Assembly: GCF_002786295.1 (NCBI RefSeq)
Contig: NZ_PGTC01000009.1
Location: 372,001-436,000 of the forward strand
DNA: 64,000 nt
Direction of reading: 5' to 3'
Origin: Pseudooceanicola marinus
GTDB taxonomy: Bacteria; Pseudomonadota; Alphaproteobacteria; Rhodobacterales; Rhodobacteraceae
Every line of letters begins with the position of its first letter. Position 1 is the first letter of the stretch. Below are positions 31,460 to 39,259 of the stretch, one piece after another. Below the pieces are notes generated by a model that worked only from the letters and a program-made list of their open reading frames with translations, had not been told where the DNA came from and ran no database searches. The position numbers and the translations under genes are program-made.

Positions 31460-32544
31460 GCCTGTCTGTCTCCCTCCGTCACGATTTTGGCGGCTTCTCC
31501 CTGGACGTGGACTTTCGCGCGCCGTCCGGCCTGACCGTGCTCTTCGGGCGCAGCGGCTCAGGAAAGACCAGCGTGATCAAGGCGGTGGCCGGTCTTCTGC
31601 ACCCCGACGCGGGGCGCATCGCCACCGCCGACCGGGTGCTCTTCGACAGCACCACGGGCCGCGCCTTGCCCGTCCATCGCCGCCGCATCGGCTATATCTT
31701 CCAGGAGCCGCGCCTCTTCCCGCACCTGACCGTGCGCCGCAACCTGACCTATGGCCGCCGCTTCGGCCCCCGGCGCCGCGACAGGGCCGAGGTCGATCGG
31801 GTGGTCGAAATCCTGGGCCTCGGCGCGCTGCTGGATCGCCGTCCCGGCGCGCTTTCGGGCGGCGAACAATCCCGCGTCGCCATCGGCCGCGCCCTGCTGT
31901 CGGCGCCGGAGATCCTGCTGGCAGACGAACCCCTGGCCGCCCTGGACGAGGCCCGCAAGGCGGAGATCCTGCCCTATTTCGAGCGCCTGAGGGATGAGAC
32001 CGACATTCCCATCCTCTACGTCAGCCACTCGGTAGAGGAGGTGGCGCGCCTGGCCACCACGGTCGTGGCACTGGAGCAGGGCCGCGTCACCCGCTCGGGG
32101 CCGGCAGTGGAGGTCTTCGCAGATCCTGCCTTCTCCCCCACGGGGCCGCGCGACGCCGGCGCCCTGGTCGAGGCGCGCATCCTCACCCACCACGCCGACG
32201 GCCTGACCGAGGTGCAGGCCGGGCCGGCCCGCCTCCATCTGCCGCGCATGCCCGGCGCGCCGGGCGATCCCCTGCGCCTGCGCATCGCCGCCCAGGATGT
32301 GATGCTGGCGCGCGACGCGCCACAGGGCCTCTCGGCGTTGAACATCCTGCCGGGCACCGTCACGGCGATCCGCGAGGACGCAGGCCCCGGCGTGCTGATC
32401 TCGTTGACCACGCCCGCCGGGCCGATCCTCTCCGCCATCACCCGCCGGTCGCTTTCGGCCCTGCGATTGGCCGAAGGCACCCCCTGCCACGCGATCATCA
32501 AATCCGTGGCCATCGCGCAACGCGAGGGCCCGCGTGCGGGCTAG
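31456..32544 (+). CDS. modC: Molybdate ABC transporter ATP-binding protein
   Basis: A 362-residue ATPase with Walker A GRSGSGKTSV (near residue 33), IGYIFQEPRLFPHLTVRRNL, signature LSGGEQSRVAIGRAL, Walker B ILLADEPLAALD and switch VSHSVEEV. Residues about 290-355 form the Mop/TOBE domain (LSALNILPGTVTAIRED) that senses molybdate and is typical of ModC. It overlaps modB by 4 bp. Confidence 0.95.
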   Translation: MSLSVSLRHDFGGFSLDVDFRAPSGLTVLFGRSGSGKTSVIKAVAGLLHPDAGRIATADRVLFDSTTGRALPVHRRRIGYIFQEPRLFPHLTVRRNLTYGRRFGPRRRDRAEVDRVVEILGLGALLDRRPGALSGGEQSRVAIGRALLSAPEILLADEPLAALDEARKAEILPYFERLRDETDIPILYVSHSVEEVARLATTVVALEQGRVTRSGPAVEVFADPAFSPTGPRDAGALVEARILTHHADGLTEVQAGPARLHLPRMPGAPGDPLRLRIAAQDVMLARDAPQGLSALNILPGTVTAIREDAGPGVLISLTTPAGPILSAITRRSLSALRLAEGTPCHAIIKSVAIAQREGPRAG

Positions 32545-32600
32545 CCCCATACGATGGCTGAAAATACTCCCGCCGGAGGCCCCCGCTGGCAAAAGGCAAA

Positions 32601-32628
32601 CGGCCCGCGGGATCTCTCCAGCGGGCCG
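32601..32628. terminator. Hairpin between modC and the convergent dehydrogenase gene
   Basis: CGGCCCGC (32601-32608) and GCGGGCCG (32621-32628) form a perfect 8-bp stem with a 12-base loop in the gap between two converging genes. It may terminate transcription from both sides. No clear T-run. Confidence 0.5.
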
Positions 32629-32651
32629 CCAAATGCATAAAGGAAGAACGC

Positions 32652-33890
32652 TCAGGCGTTCCAGGCCTTGTCTTCGCCGTTCACCTCGACCCGGGTCGGC
32701 AGGCCGATCTCATCCAGGATGGTGAAGAAGGGCTTGGGGTCCATTTCCTCGACGTTCTTCATGGTGCCCGCGTCCCAGTCGCCCTGCGCGATCAGCATGG
32801 CGGCGGCGACGGGCGGCACGCCGGCGGTGTAGGAAATGCCCTGGCTGCCCACTTCCTCGTAGGCTTCCTTGTGGTCGGCCACGTTGTAGACGAAGACCTC
32901 CACGTCCTGGCCGTCCTTGGTGCCCTTCACCAGATCGCCGATGCAGGTCTTGCCGGTGTAGTTCGGCGCCAGCGACGACGGATCGGGCAGGCAGGCCTTC
33001 ACCACCTTCAGCGGCACAACTTCCTGCCCCTCGGCGGTGGTCACGGGCTGCTCGGACAGCAGGCCGATGTTCTTCAGCACGGTGAAGACGTTGATATAAT
33101 GCTCGCCAAACCCCATCCAGAAGCGCACGTCGGCCTGGGGGTAGTTGGTGGCCAGGCTGTGCACCTCGTCATGGCCCGACTGGTAGGCCCGCTGGGTGCC
33201 GACGACCGGCAGATCCCAGTCGCGGCCGGAGGCGAACATGGTCGTCTCCTTCCACTGCTGGTCTTCCCAGTAGTAGACCACGCCGGTGAACTCGCGGAAA
33301 TTGATCTCCGGGTCGAAGTTCGTGGCGAAATACTTGCCGTGGCTGCCTGCGTTGATGTCGACGATGTCGATGGATTTGACCTCATCCATGTATTCGTCGA
33401 TGGCAAAGCGGGCGAAGGCGTTGACGACGCCCGGATCGAACCCGGCGCCCAGGATGGCGGTCACGCCCTTCTCGGCACAAAGATCGCGCTTCTTCCACTC
33501 GTAGTTGGCGTACCACGGCGGGGTTTCGCAGATTTTGTCGGGCTCTTCGTGGATCGCCGTGTCGATATAGGCGGCGCCGGTCTCGATGCAGGCGTCCAGC
33601 ACCGACATGTTGACGAAGGCGGTGCCCACGTTGATGACGATCTGGATGTCGTTTTCCCGGATCAGCGCGGCGGTGGCGGCCACGTCGAGGGCATCCAGAG
33701 CATGCGATTTGAACACACCGTCCACTTTCATCGCCTTCTTTGCCTCGACCGAGGCAAGAATGGCGTCGCATTTCGATTTCGTCCGGCTGGCGATGTGAAG
33801 ATCACCAAGAACATCGTTGTTCTGGGCGCATTTATGCGCCACGACCTGGGCGACGCCGCCGGCGCCGATGATGAGGACATTGCGTTTCAT
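32652..33890 (-). CDS. Carboxynorspermidine/carboxyspermidine dehydrogenase (saccharopine dehydrogenase-like)
   Basis: A 412-residue NADPH-dependent enzyme. The Rossmann motif LIIGAGGVAQVVAHKCAQNN opens the protein. IQIVINVGTAFVNMSVLDACIETGAAYIDTAIHEEP and TAILGAGFDPGVVNAFARFA (in pieces) are characteristic of the carboxy(nor)spermidine branch rather than lysine saccharopine enzymes. It condenses putrescine (or diaminopropane) with aspartate semialdehyde to the carboxylated polyamine. It lies 52 bp downstream of nspC, whose product acts next. Confidence 0.9.
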   Translation of the reverse strand: MKRNVLIIGAGGVAQVVAHKCAQNNDVLGDLHIASRTKSKCDAILASVEAKKAMKVDGVFKSHALDALDVAATAALIRENDIQIVINVGTAFVNMSVLDACIETGAAYIDTAIHEEPDKICETPPWYANYEWKKRDLCAEKGVTAILGAGFDPGVVNAFARFAIDEYMDEVKSIDIVDINAGSHGKYFATNFDPEINFREFTGVVYYWEDQQWKETTMFASGRDWDLPVVGTQRAYQSGHDEVHSLATNYPQADVRFWMGFGEHYINVFTVLKNIGLLSEQPVTTAEGQEVVPLKVVKACLPDPSSLAPNYTGKTCIGDLVKGTKDGQDVEVFVYNVADHKEAYEEVGSQGISYTAGVPPVAAAMLIAQGDWDAGTMKNVEEMDPKPFFTILDEIGLPTRVEVNGEDKAWNA

Positions 33891-33942
33891 CAGTTCGGGA
33901 AACCCCCTTTTTGTTCAGGTTGGTCTCCGCCCCGGCCCGGGA

Positions 33943-35037
33943 TCACCCCAGGGCCGAGACGAAATCGTCATAGTCGAAGTCGCGCACGAGGCGCTCCGTG
34001 CCATCCAACTCGCGGATGGCGATCGCGGGCATCTTCACGCCGTTGAACCAGTTTTTCTTGACCATCGTGTAACCGGCTGCGTCCTGGATCGACAGGCGAT
34101 CGCCGGGCTTGATGGCTTCGGGGAAGCGGAATTCGCCGAAGATGTCACCGGCCAGGCAGGACTTGCCGCAGATCATCCACTCCTGGTCGCCGCTCTCGTT
34201 CATCTTGGCGCTTTCGCGGTAGATCAGCAGATCCAGCATATGCGCCTCGATCGAGCTGTCGACGATGGCCAGGTTCTTGCCGTTGTAGAGCGTATCCAGC
34301 ACGCTCACCTCCAGCGTGGTCGACTTGGTGATCGAGGCCTCGCCGGGTTCCAGGTAGACCTGCACCTCGTTCTCGCCGGCAAAGCGTTTCAGCCGCTCGG
34401 AAAGCTTGTCCAGCGGGTAGCCTTCGCCGGTGAAATGGATGCCGCCGCCGAGGCTGATCCAGTTCATCCGGCGGATCAGACGGCCAAAGCGCTGTTCGAT
34501 CATGCCCAGCATGGCGTCGAAGCGTTCGAAATCCGCGTTCTCGCAGTTGTTGTGGAACATGAAGCCGGAGATCATCTCGGCCACCGGCTCGATATCCTCG
34601 GGGGCATGTTCGCCCAGACGCGAGAAGGGGCGCGACGGATCGGCCAGGTCGAAATCGCTGGTGGAGACGCCCGGGTTCACCCGCAACCCGCGGATATGGC
34701 CGGCCGACTGCGCCTCGAACCGTTGCAGCTGCTGCGCGGTGTTGAAGATCACCTTGTCGGAATTGGCCAGCACCTCGTCGATCTCGTGGTCGGCCCAGGC
34801 GACGGAATAGGCATGGGTCTCGCCCGGAAACTTCTCGCGTCCCAGCTTCACCTCGTAAAGCGACGAGGAGGTGGTGCCGTCCATGTAATCGGACATGAAA
34901 TCGAAGACGCCCCAAGTGGCGAAACATTTCAGCGCCAGAAGGGCTTTCGCGCCGGAGGTTTCGCGCAGATGGGCGATCTTCTCCATGTTGGGCAGAAGGC
35001 GGGCCTTGTCGATCAGGTAGTAGGGGGTCTGAAGCAT
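33943..35037 (-). CDS. nspC: Carboxynorspermidine/carboxyspermidine decarboxylase
   Basis: A 364-residue PLP enzyme of the alanine-racemase-fold decarboxylases. Seen: TPYYLIDKARLLPNM, the PLP Lys in ALLALKCFATWGVF, GLRVNPGVSTSDFDLADP, FMFHNNCENADFE, SLGGGIHFTGEGYP and YLEPGEA. It removes CO2 from carboxyspermidine or carboxynorspermidine, giving spermidine or norspermidine, in the alternative route that avoids S-adenosylmethionine. The start at 35037 follows CCGGAGAG; the open frame extends much further upstream without meaning. It forms an operon with the dehydrogenase. Confidence 0.93.
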   Translation of the reverse strand: MLQTPYYLIDKARLLPNMEKIAHLRETSGAKALLALKCFATWGVFDFMSDYMDGTTSSSLYEVKLGREKFPGETHAYSVAWADHEIDEVLANSDKVIFNTAQQLQRFEAQSAGHIRGLRVNPGVSTSDFDLADPSRPFSRLGEHAPEDIEPVAEMISGFMFHNNCENADFERFDAMLGMIEQRFGRLIRRMNWISLGGGIHFTGEGYPLDKLSERLKRFAGENEVQVYLEPGEASITKSTTLEVSVLDTLYNGKNLAIVDSSIEAHMLDLLIYRESAKMNESGDQEWMICGKSCLAGDIFGEFRFPEAIKPGDRLSIQDAAGYTMVKKNWFNGVKMPAIAIRELDGTERLVRDFDYDDFVSALG

Positions 35038-35261
35038 GGCGTCTCTCCGGTCTGGCGGCGTGCATCGGGCGGGCCGAGTCGGCCCTGCTCCCGTGGATGG
35101 GGCGCGGTGGCCCTTTCGCCGCTTTGGCCCCCCCGCGCAAGGAAAAATGCGGCCATCGGGGCGCGGAGGGACGGCGCCGGGCAGGGTTAACGACTGCGTA
35201 ACCGTTTTCCAGTTAGCTCGATCCCAGGTTCGACAAGGCCGCACGGGCCGTTGGGGGCGGG

Positions 35262-36152
35262 ATGGCGCGCGTTCTATTCTTCGTGCATGTGCCGAAATGC
35301 GCGGGCATGTCACTGACCCGGGCGCTGGAACGGCATCTGCCTGCCGATGAGGTATATCAGAGCACGTCGCTTATCGCCAACCTGCGTGCCGGACGCCCCG
35401 ATTTCATGGAGATCGCCCAGCCGGATCGCCTGCGCGCGGTGATCGGCCACTGGCTGCACGAGGCGATGCTGCCCTACCTGCGCGGCGATCTGCGCTTTGC
35501 CACATCGCTGCGCGAGCCTGCTGCGCGGATCCGCAGTCAGTACCGGTTCGACATGGCCCTGCGCGCGCCGGGCTGGCAGCCCGCCAGCCCCGAGGCTTTC
35601 CTGGCGCGCAATCGCAACGTCCTGTGCTCCTTCCTGCTGGCCCCGTTTCCCACCATCCGCGCCGAAAGTGCCTCGCCCCTGGAGGGGGCGAAGGCCGTGC
35701 TGGCAGGGATGGACACGGTCTTCGACATGGATCAGGCGAGCGCCACCCAGGCGGCGCTGCTGGCGGACCTCGGCATCGCGCAACCGGAGCCGCGGCGCGA
35801 GAACGTTTCGTCAGGGCGCGGCGGAGACTTTCCCGGGGAAGACCCTGCGCTGCGCCGGGCGGCGGGCGATGACGTGGCGCTTTATGAGTGGTTTCGCGAC
35901 GCCAGGGAGCGGCAGGGGAGCGAGGATCCTTTGGCCAACCCGGTCTTCGATCCGGGGGCCCGCGCCCGGCTCGGCGCGTTGCGCAAGGCCCCCTTCAAGC
36001 CCGACCTGCTGGCCCGCTACCTGGCCGGGAAACTGGCGCGAGAGTTGCAGATCGAGGCGCCCGACCGGGCGGCGATGCAATCGCGTCTCTACCGGCGGCA
36101 TGTCTATGCCCAGGCGCTGCACCAGGCTTTCGCCGAACTGCGCGAGGGGTAG
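35262..36152 (+). CDS. Sulfotransferase-family protein
   Basis: A 296-residue protein starting with the PAPS 5'-phosphosulfate loop, VLFFVHVPKCAGMSLTRALE (the HxPKxxGxS form found in carbohydrate sulfotransferases). The 3'-phosphate region is represented by RFATSLREPAARIRSQYRF. The middle is shorter and more diverged than classic enzymes. It is divergent from nspC and reads toward the glycosyltransferase/PKS region, so it may sulfate the glycolipid or polysaccharide made there. A possible promoter region precedes it, with the inverted repeat GGTTA/TAACC at 35185-35203. Confidence 0.75.
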   Translation: MARVLFFVHVPKCAGMSLTRALERHLPADEVYQSTSLIANLRAGRPDFMEIAQPDRLRAVIGHWLHEAMLPYLRGDLRFATSLREPAARIRSQYRFDMALRAPGWQPASPEAFLARNRNVLCSFLLAPFPTIRAESASPLEGAKAVLAGMDTVFDMDQASATQAALLADLGIAQPEPRRENVSSGRGGDFPGEDPALRRAAGDDVALYEWFRDARERQGSEDPLANPVFDPGARARLGALRKAPFKPDLLARYLAGKLARELQIEAPDRAAMQSRLYRRHVYAQALHQAFAELREG

Positions 36153-36165
36153 CGCCCGCGCACCG

Positions 36166-37893
36166 TCAGGCGGGCAGGTCCGCGCGCACCATGTCCACGT
36201 GCATCTGCGGTGCGTCGAGGTAGGCGAAGACATAGCTGTCGCCGAAGGCGTCGAGCTGTCGGGCCACCCGTTTCACCTCCCGCGCGAAACTGTCGGGCAG
36301 GGCGCGGTTCCGGGCGAAGGGCTCCAGGTCCGGGCCCCAGACCTTCAGCATGTAGACCCACAACTCCGCCGCGCCGCGCAGGAAGCCCTCGCGCAGATCG
36401 GGGCGCAGGCCCGCGTGGCTCCATTCCAGGGTGTGGAAGAAGGATACGGCGACGGGACGGAAATCGGACCAGCCCTCGGCCACGGCGCGGCGCAGGATCA
36501 GGCGGTACATCTCCAGCGAATAGGTCGCGCGTTCGTCCCCTTGGGCGATGTCCTGGCCCGGGTGCTGGCGGTAGAGATAGCGCAGGTCGGCGCGGGCGGG
36601 GACGTGGCCTGCGTGGTAGCCGCTGACGATCTGGAAGATCTGGTCGTCGAAGGCGCGGATATGCTCCGGGAACCAGATGTCGTGCCCGTCGAGGAAATCG
36701 CGCCGGTAGACACGCCGCCAGATCGTCGGCTGGCCGATGACCACCTCGGGCCAGGGCACGTCGAAGACCTGCGTCGCGCCGAAGGGACGGCGGGGCAGGT
36801 CGACATGCGCATCCGCCTCGGGGATCGGCAGCCAGACGCGTCCGCGATCCGCGCTGTCGCGAAAGGCCTGAAAGGCGCCCTGGACCGCGCCTTGACCGGA
36901 ATAGCGCGCCAGCTCCAGCAGGGCGGCGTAGAAGCCCGGGTCGACCATGTCGTCGGCATCCACGAAGGCGATATGCGCGGCGCGGGAGTGCATCCGTCCC
37001 CAGTTCCGCGCCGAGGCGCAACCGCCGTTCGGCTTGTGCAGCAGGCTCAGCCCCGGGGGATCGCCGAAGGCGGCCCGCAGCCGCGCCGCGCTGTCGTCGG
37101 TGGAGCCATCGTCGACCACCCAGATGTGCTGATCCGGGGGGGCATCCTGGAGCAGGCTGTCGACACAATCGACGATGGTTGCGGCGGAATTGTACATGGC
37201 GACGACGATGTCGAGGCCGGCGGGATGGGCCGAGCCCGTCGCGTCCTGCAGCCGCCAGGAGCTGCCGGCCAGCGGCATGTGGACCCGCCCCATGCCCTGC
37301 GCCACCGGGGTCGAGGCCGGGGGAGCACCCCAGCATTCGCCCAGCACGAAGGGGGGCAGGGCGGTGCCGAAGGCGTCGAGGATCGCACGTTCATGGCCCG
37401 GCGCGGTCAGTTTCAACAGCGTTGGCGCAAGATCCGGCAAGCTTTCGGCGGATCGGGCCGGAAAAGGCTCGGCGCGTGTGCCGCGCTGCCATTGCTGTGC
37501 GTCTGCGCTGAGGAACCCCGGACGCTTGCGGTCTCGGCGTAGCAGGCCACGGTCCCCCGGGCCCGGAAGGATCGCCGCCCGCTCTGCCCTGACCTGACCG
37601 CCAAGGTTCAGCGCCGCGATGTTGCGCCCGAGCGTCTCGAAGGCGCTCTGCTCGGGCTCGAAACAAGTGACCTGCCAACCAGGATGGGCCAGTGCGAAGA
37701 GCAGCGCAAAGGCGCCGAAACCCGCCCCCACGTCCACCGCATGCCCGGTGTCGAGCAGCGCCCATTGCGCCAGAGCCGGTTCATGAATCTCCCGCAGGCG
37801 CCACCGGCTGTCGTCGGCGGTGAAGCCGTCGCCGGGGATCTCAAGCGCGGCGCTTTGGCCAAAGGCGTGGAAAACGGATGGGGTCGGGGGCAT
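36166..37893 (-). CDS. Fusion of methyltransferase-like domain and GT2 glycosyltransferase
   Basis: A 575-residue protein. Residues about 45-185 look like a SAM-methyltransferase of the FkbM kind: AVDVGAGFGAFALLFALAHPGWQVTCFEPE, then weak later motifs. From about 227 a GT2 domain starts: GLDIVVAMYNSAATIVDCVDSLL, WVVDDGSTDDSAARLR, GGCASARNWG and the DxD-like FVDADDMVD (about residue 308). The C-terminal 180 residues are conserved-looking but unassigned. A single chain that both methylates and transfers sugar, or uses the methyltransferase fold structurally, is uncommon. It overlaps the upstream GT2 gene by 53 bp. Confidence 0.8.
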   Translation of the reverse strand: MPPTPSVFHAFGQSAALEIPGDGFTADDSRWRLREIHEPALAQWALLDTGHAVDVGAGFGAFALLFALAHPGWQVTCFEPEQSAFETLGRNIAALNLGGQVRAERAAILPGPGDRGLLRRDRKRPGFLSADAQQWQRGTRAEPFPARSAESLPDLAPTLLKLTAPGHERAILDAFGTALPPFVLGECWGAPPASTPVAQGMGRVHMPLAGSSWRLQDATGSAHPAGLDIVVAMYNSAATIVDCVDSLLQDAPPDQHIWVVDDGSTDDSAARLRAAFGDPPGLSLLHKPNGGCASARNWGRMHSRAAHIAFVDADDMVDPGFYAALLELARYSGQGAVQGAFQAFRDSADRGRVWLPIPEADAHVDLPRRPFGATQVFDVPWPEVVIGQPTIWRRVYRRDFLDGHDIWFPEHIRAFDDQIFQIVSGYHAGHVPARADLRYLYRQHPGQDIAQGDERATYSLEMYRLILRRAVAEGWSDFRPVAVSFFHTLEWSHAGLRPDLREGFLRGAAELWVYMLKVWGPDLEPFARNRALPDSFAREVKRVARQLDAFGDSYVFAYLDAPQMHVDMVRADLPA

Positions 37894-38911
37894 CGGAAAC
37901 CTCTCGGATCGGGGGGGCGGCCAGTCGGGGATCGCCCAGCACCTCCTGCAACCAGCTGCGCGCCGGGGCGAAGGCGTCGAACGCCGGGGGCAGGTCGTCC
38001 GGCAGGTCCCGCACCGCCGGGTCGGACAGGGCCATCACGGCGGCGAACCCGTCGCGGAAGACGGCCCGATGGTGATGCGACAGCATGCTTTCGCACCAGG
38101 CGGCCAGTTTCGCCGCCGACAAGAGCAGGGCCGCGCGGCAGTGCGGATCGCGCGCCTCCGGCAGCGGTGCGAAGCGGGCCAGCAGCAGGCGGATCACCGC
38201 GAGGATGTCGAAGCGCAGCGCATCGCGTGCTCCGGTGATCTGCCGCGCGCCGGGGCGGCGATGATAGGTGAAGGTGGGCTGCGAACAGAGGGCCAGGCGT
38301 TCGGCGGCCGCGACCGAGAGCGCATGGAAGTAGAGGTCCTCGAAGAAATGCCCGTTGGGAAAGCCGAGGCCCGCCCTCTGCAGCAGGTCCCGGCGCAGGC
38401 ACTTGTTCGCCGATTGCGGCTCCGCCAGCAGGGCCAGTGCCTGGGTGCGGCGGTAATGCGGCGTGCCTTCGCCGCCCGGCGCGCTGGCCAACTGCCGGCC
38501 AAGCGCCTCCAGCGTGGCCTGGTCGTAAAACCGTGACAGCTGCCCTGTCTCCTCCGACAGGATACCCGGTGCCAGGATCAGATCCGGAGCGCTGGTGTCG
38601 ATGGCCCGCGCCAGGCTCTGCAGCGCCCAGGGCGGGCGTGTGTCGTCGGCGTCGAGGAAGCAGACGTAGTCGCCTCGCGCGGCCGCCAGCCCGCGGTTGC
38701 GCGCCGAGGACAGCCCGTCATTTGCCTGCCGCAGGAGACGCAGGCGCGGGTCGTTCTGCCGTTCCGCCTCTGCCCGCGTCGCGGCATCGGCGCCGTCCAT
38801 CACCAGGATCAGCTCGAAATCGCGAAAGTCCTGCCGCCACATCGACTGCAGGCTCTGCCGCAAAAGCGGGCCTTCGTTGTAGCAGGTGGTGATACAGGAA
38901 AAGGTGACCAC
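37841..38911 (-). CDS. GT2-family glycosyltransferase
   Basis: A 356-residue GT-A enzyme: FSCITTCYNEGPLLRQSLQSMWRQDF, LILVMDGADAATRAEAE, NDGLSSARNRGLAAARGDYVCFLDADD with the DADD metal site near residue 98. The rest resembles group 2 transferases of capsule or LPS clusters. No membrane spans. It is read away from the PKS operon and shares the 348-bp gap at 38912-39259 with it. Donor and acceptor unknown. Confidence 0.88.
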   Translation of the reverse strand: MVTFSCITTCYNEGPLLRQSLQSMWRQDFRDFELILVMDGADAATRAEAERQNDPRLRLLRQANDGLSSARNRGLAAARGDYVCFLDADDTRPPWALQSLARAIDTSAPDLILAPGILSEETGQLSRFYDQATLEALGRQLASAPGGEGTPHYRRTQALALLAEPQSANKCLRRDLLQRAGLGFPNGHFFEDLYFHALSVAAAERLALCSQPTFTYHRRPGARQITGARDALRFDILAVIRLLLARFAPLPEARDPHCRAALLLSAAKLAAWCESMLSHHHRAVFRDGFAAVMALSDPAVRDLPDDLPPAFDAFAPARSWLQEVLGDPRLAAPPIREVSDAPDPIRFPRLWPKRRA

Positions 38912-39259
38912 CTTCGTCCCTCCCGGCTGTCCTCAGCCTCGCCTGTCCCGGCATCGGACCGGCGGCGGACGGGGTGAGTGTTGGGGCGGGAAGGTTAAAT
39001 TTCCGTTGTGCCCAAACCGGCCCGAACGGGCTCTGAGGGGGACGCTGGCGGCGAGATGCGGCATAGACATGCGGCCGTCCGTCTCGGCCACATAATTTTA
39101 ACCGGTTTTTAAGCCGCGGCGGATTTTCTCCAAATTGCAACGAGGGGTTGCGGGCCTGGCAGCTTTGCCTGGATTTGCCTGGATCAGCCCCTCCTCATGA
39201 CCGTTTCGCCCGTGATGCGCGTCCCACAAGGGGGCGCGGCCGGGGGGACAGGGGGACAG
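38912..39259. promoter_or_regulatory. Divergent promoter region of the PKS operon and GT2 genes
   Basis: No gene is supported here. The stretch 39090-39145 is AT-rich compared with its surroundings and contains TTTTAACCGGTTTTTAA around the self-complementary AACCGGTT (39100-39107). This is a reasonable place for the promoter and an operator of the 15-kb rightward operon. Part of the upstream frame (39197-39259) could instead extend the PKS N-terminus. Confidence 0.35.
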
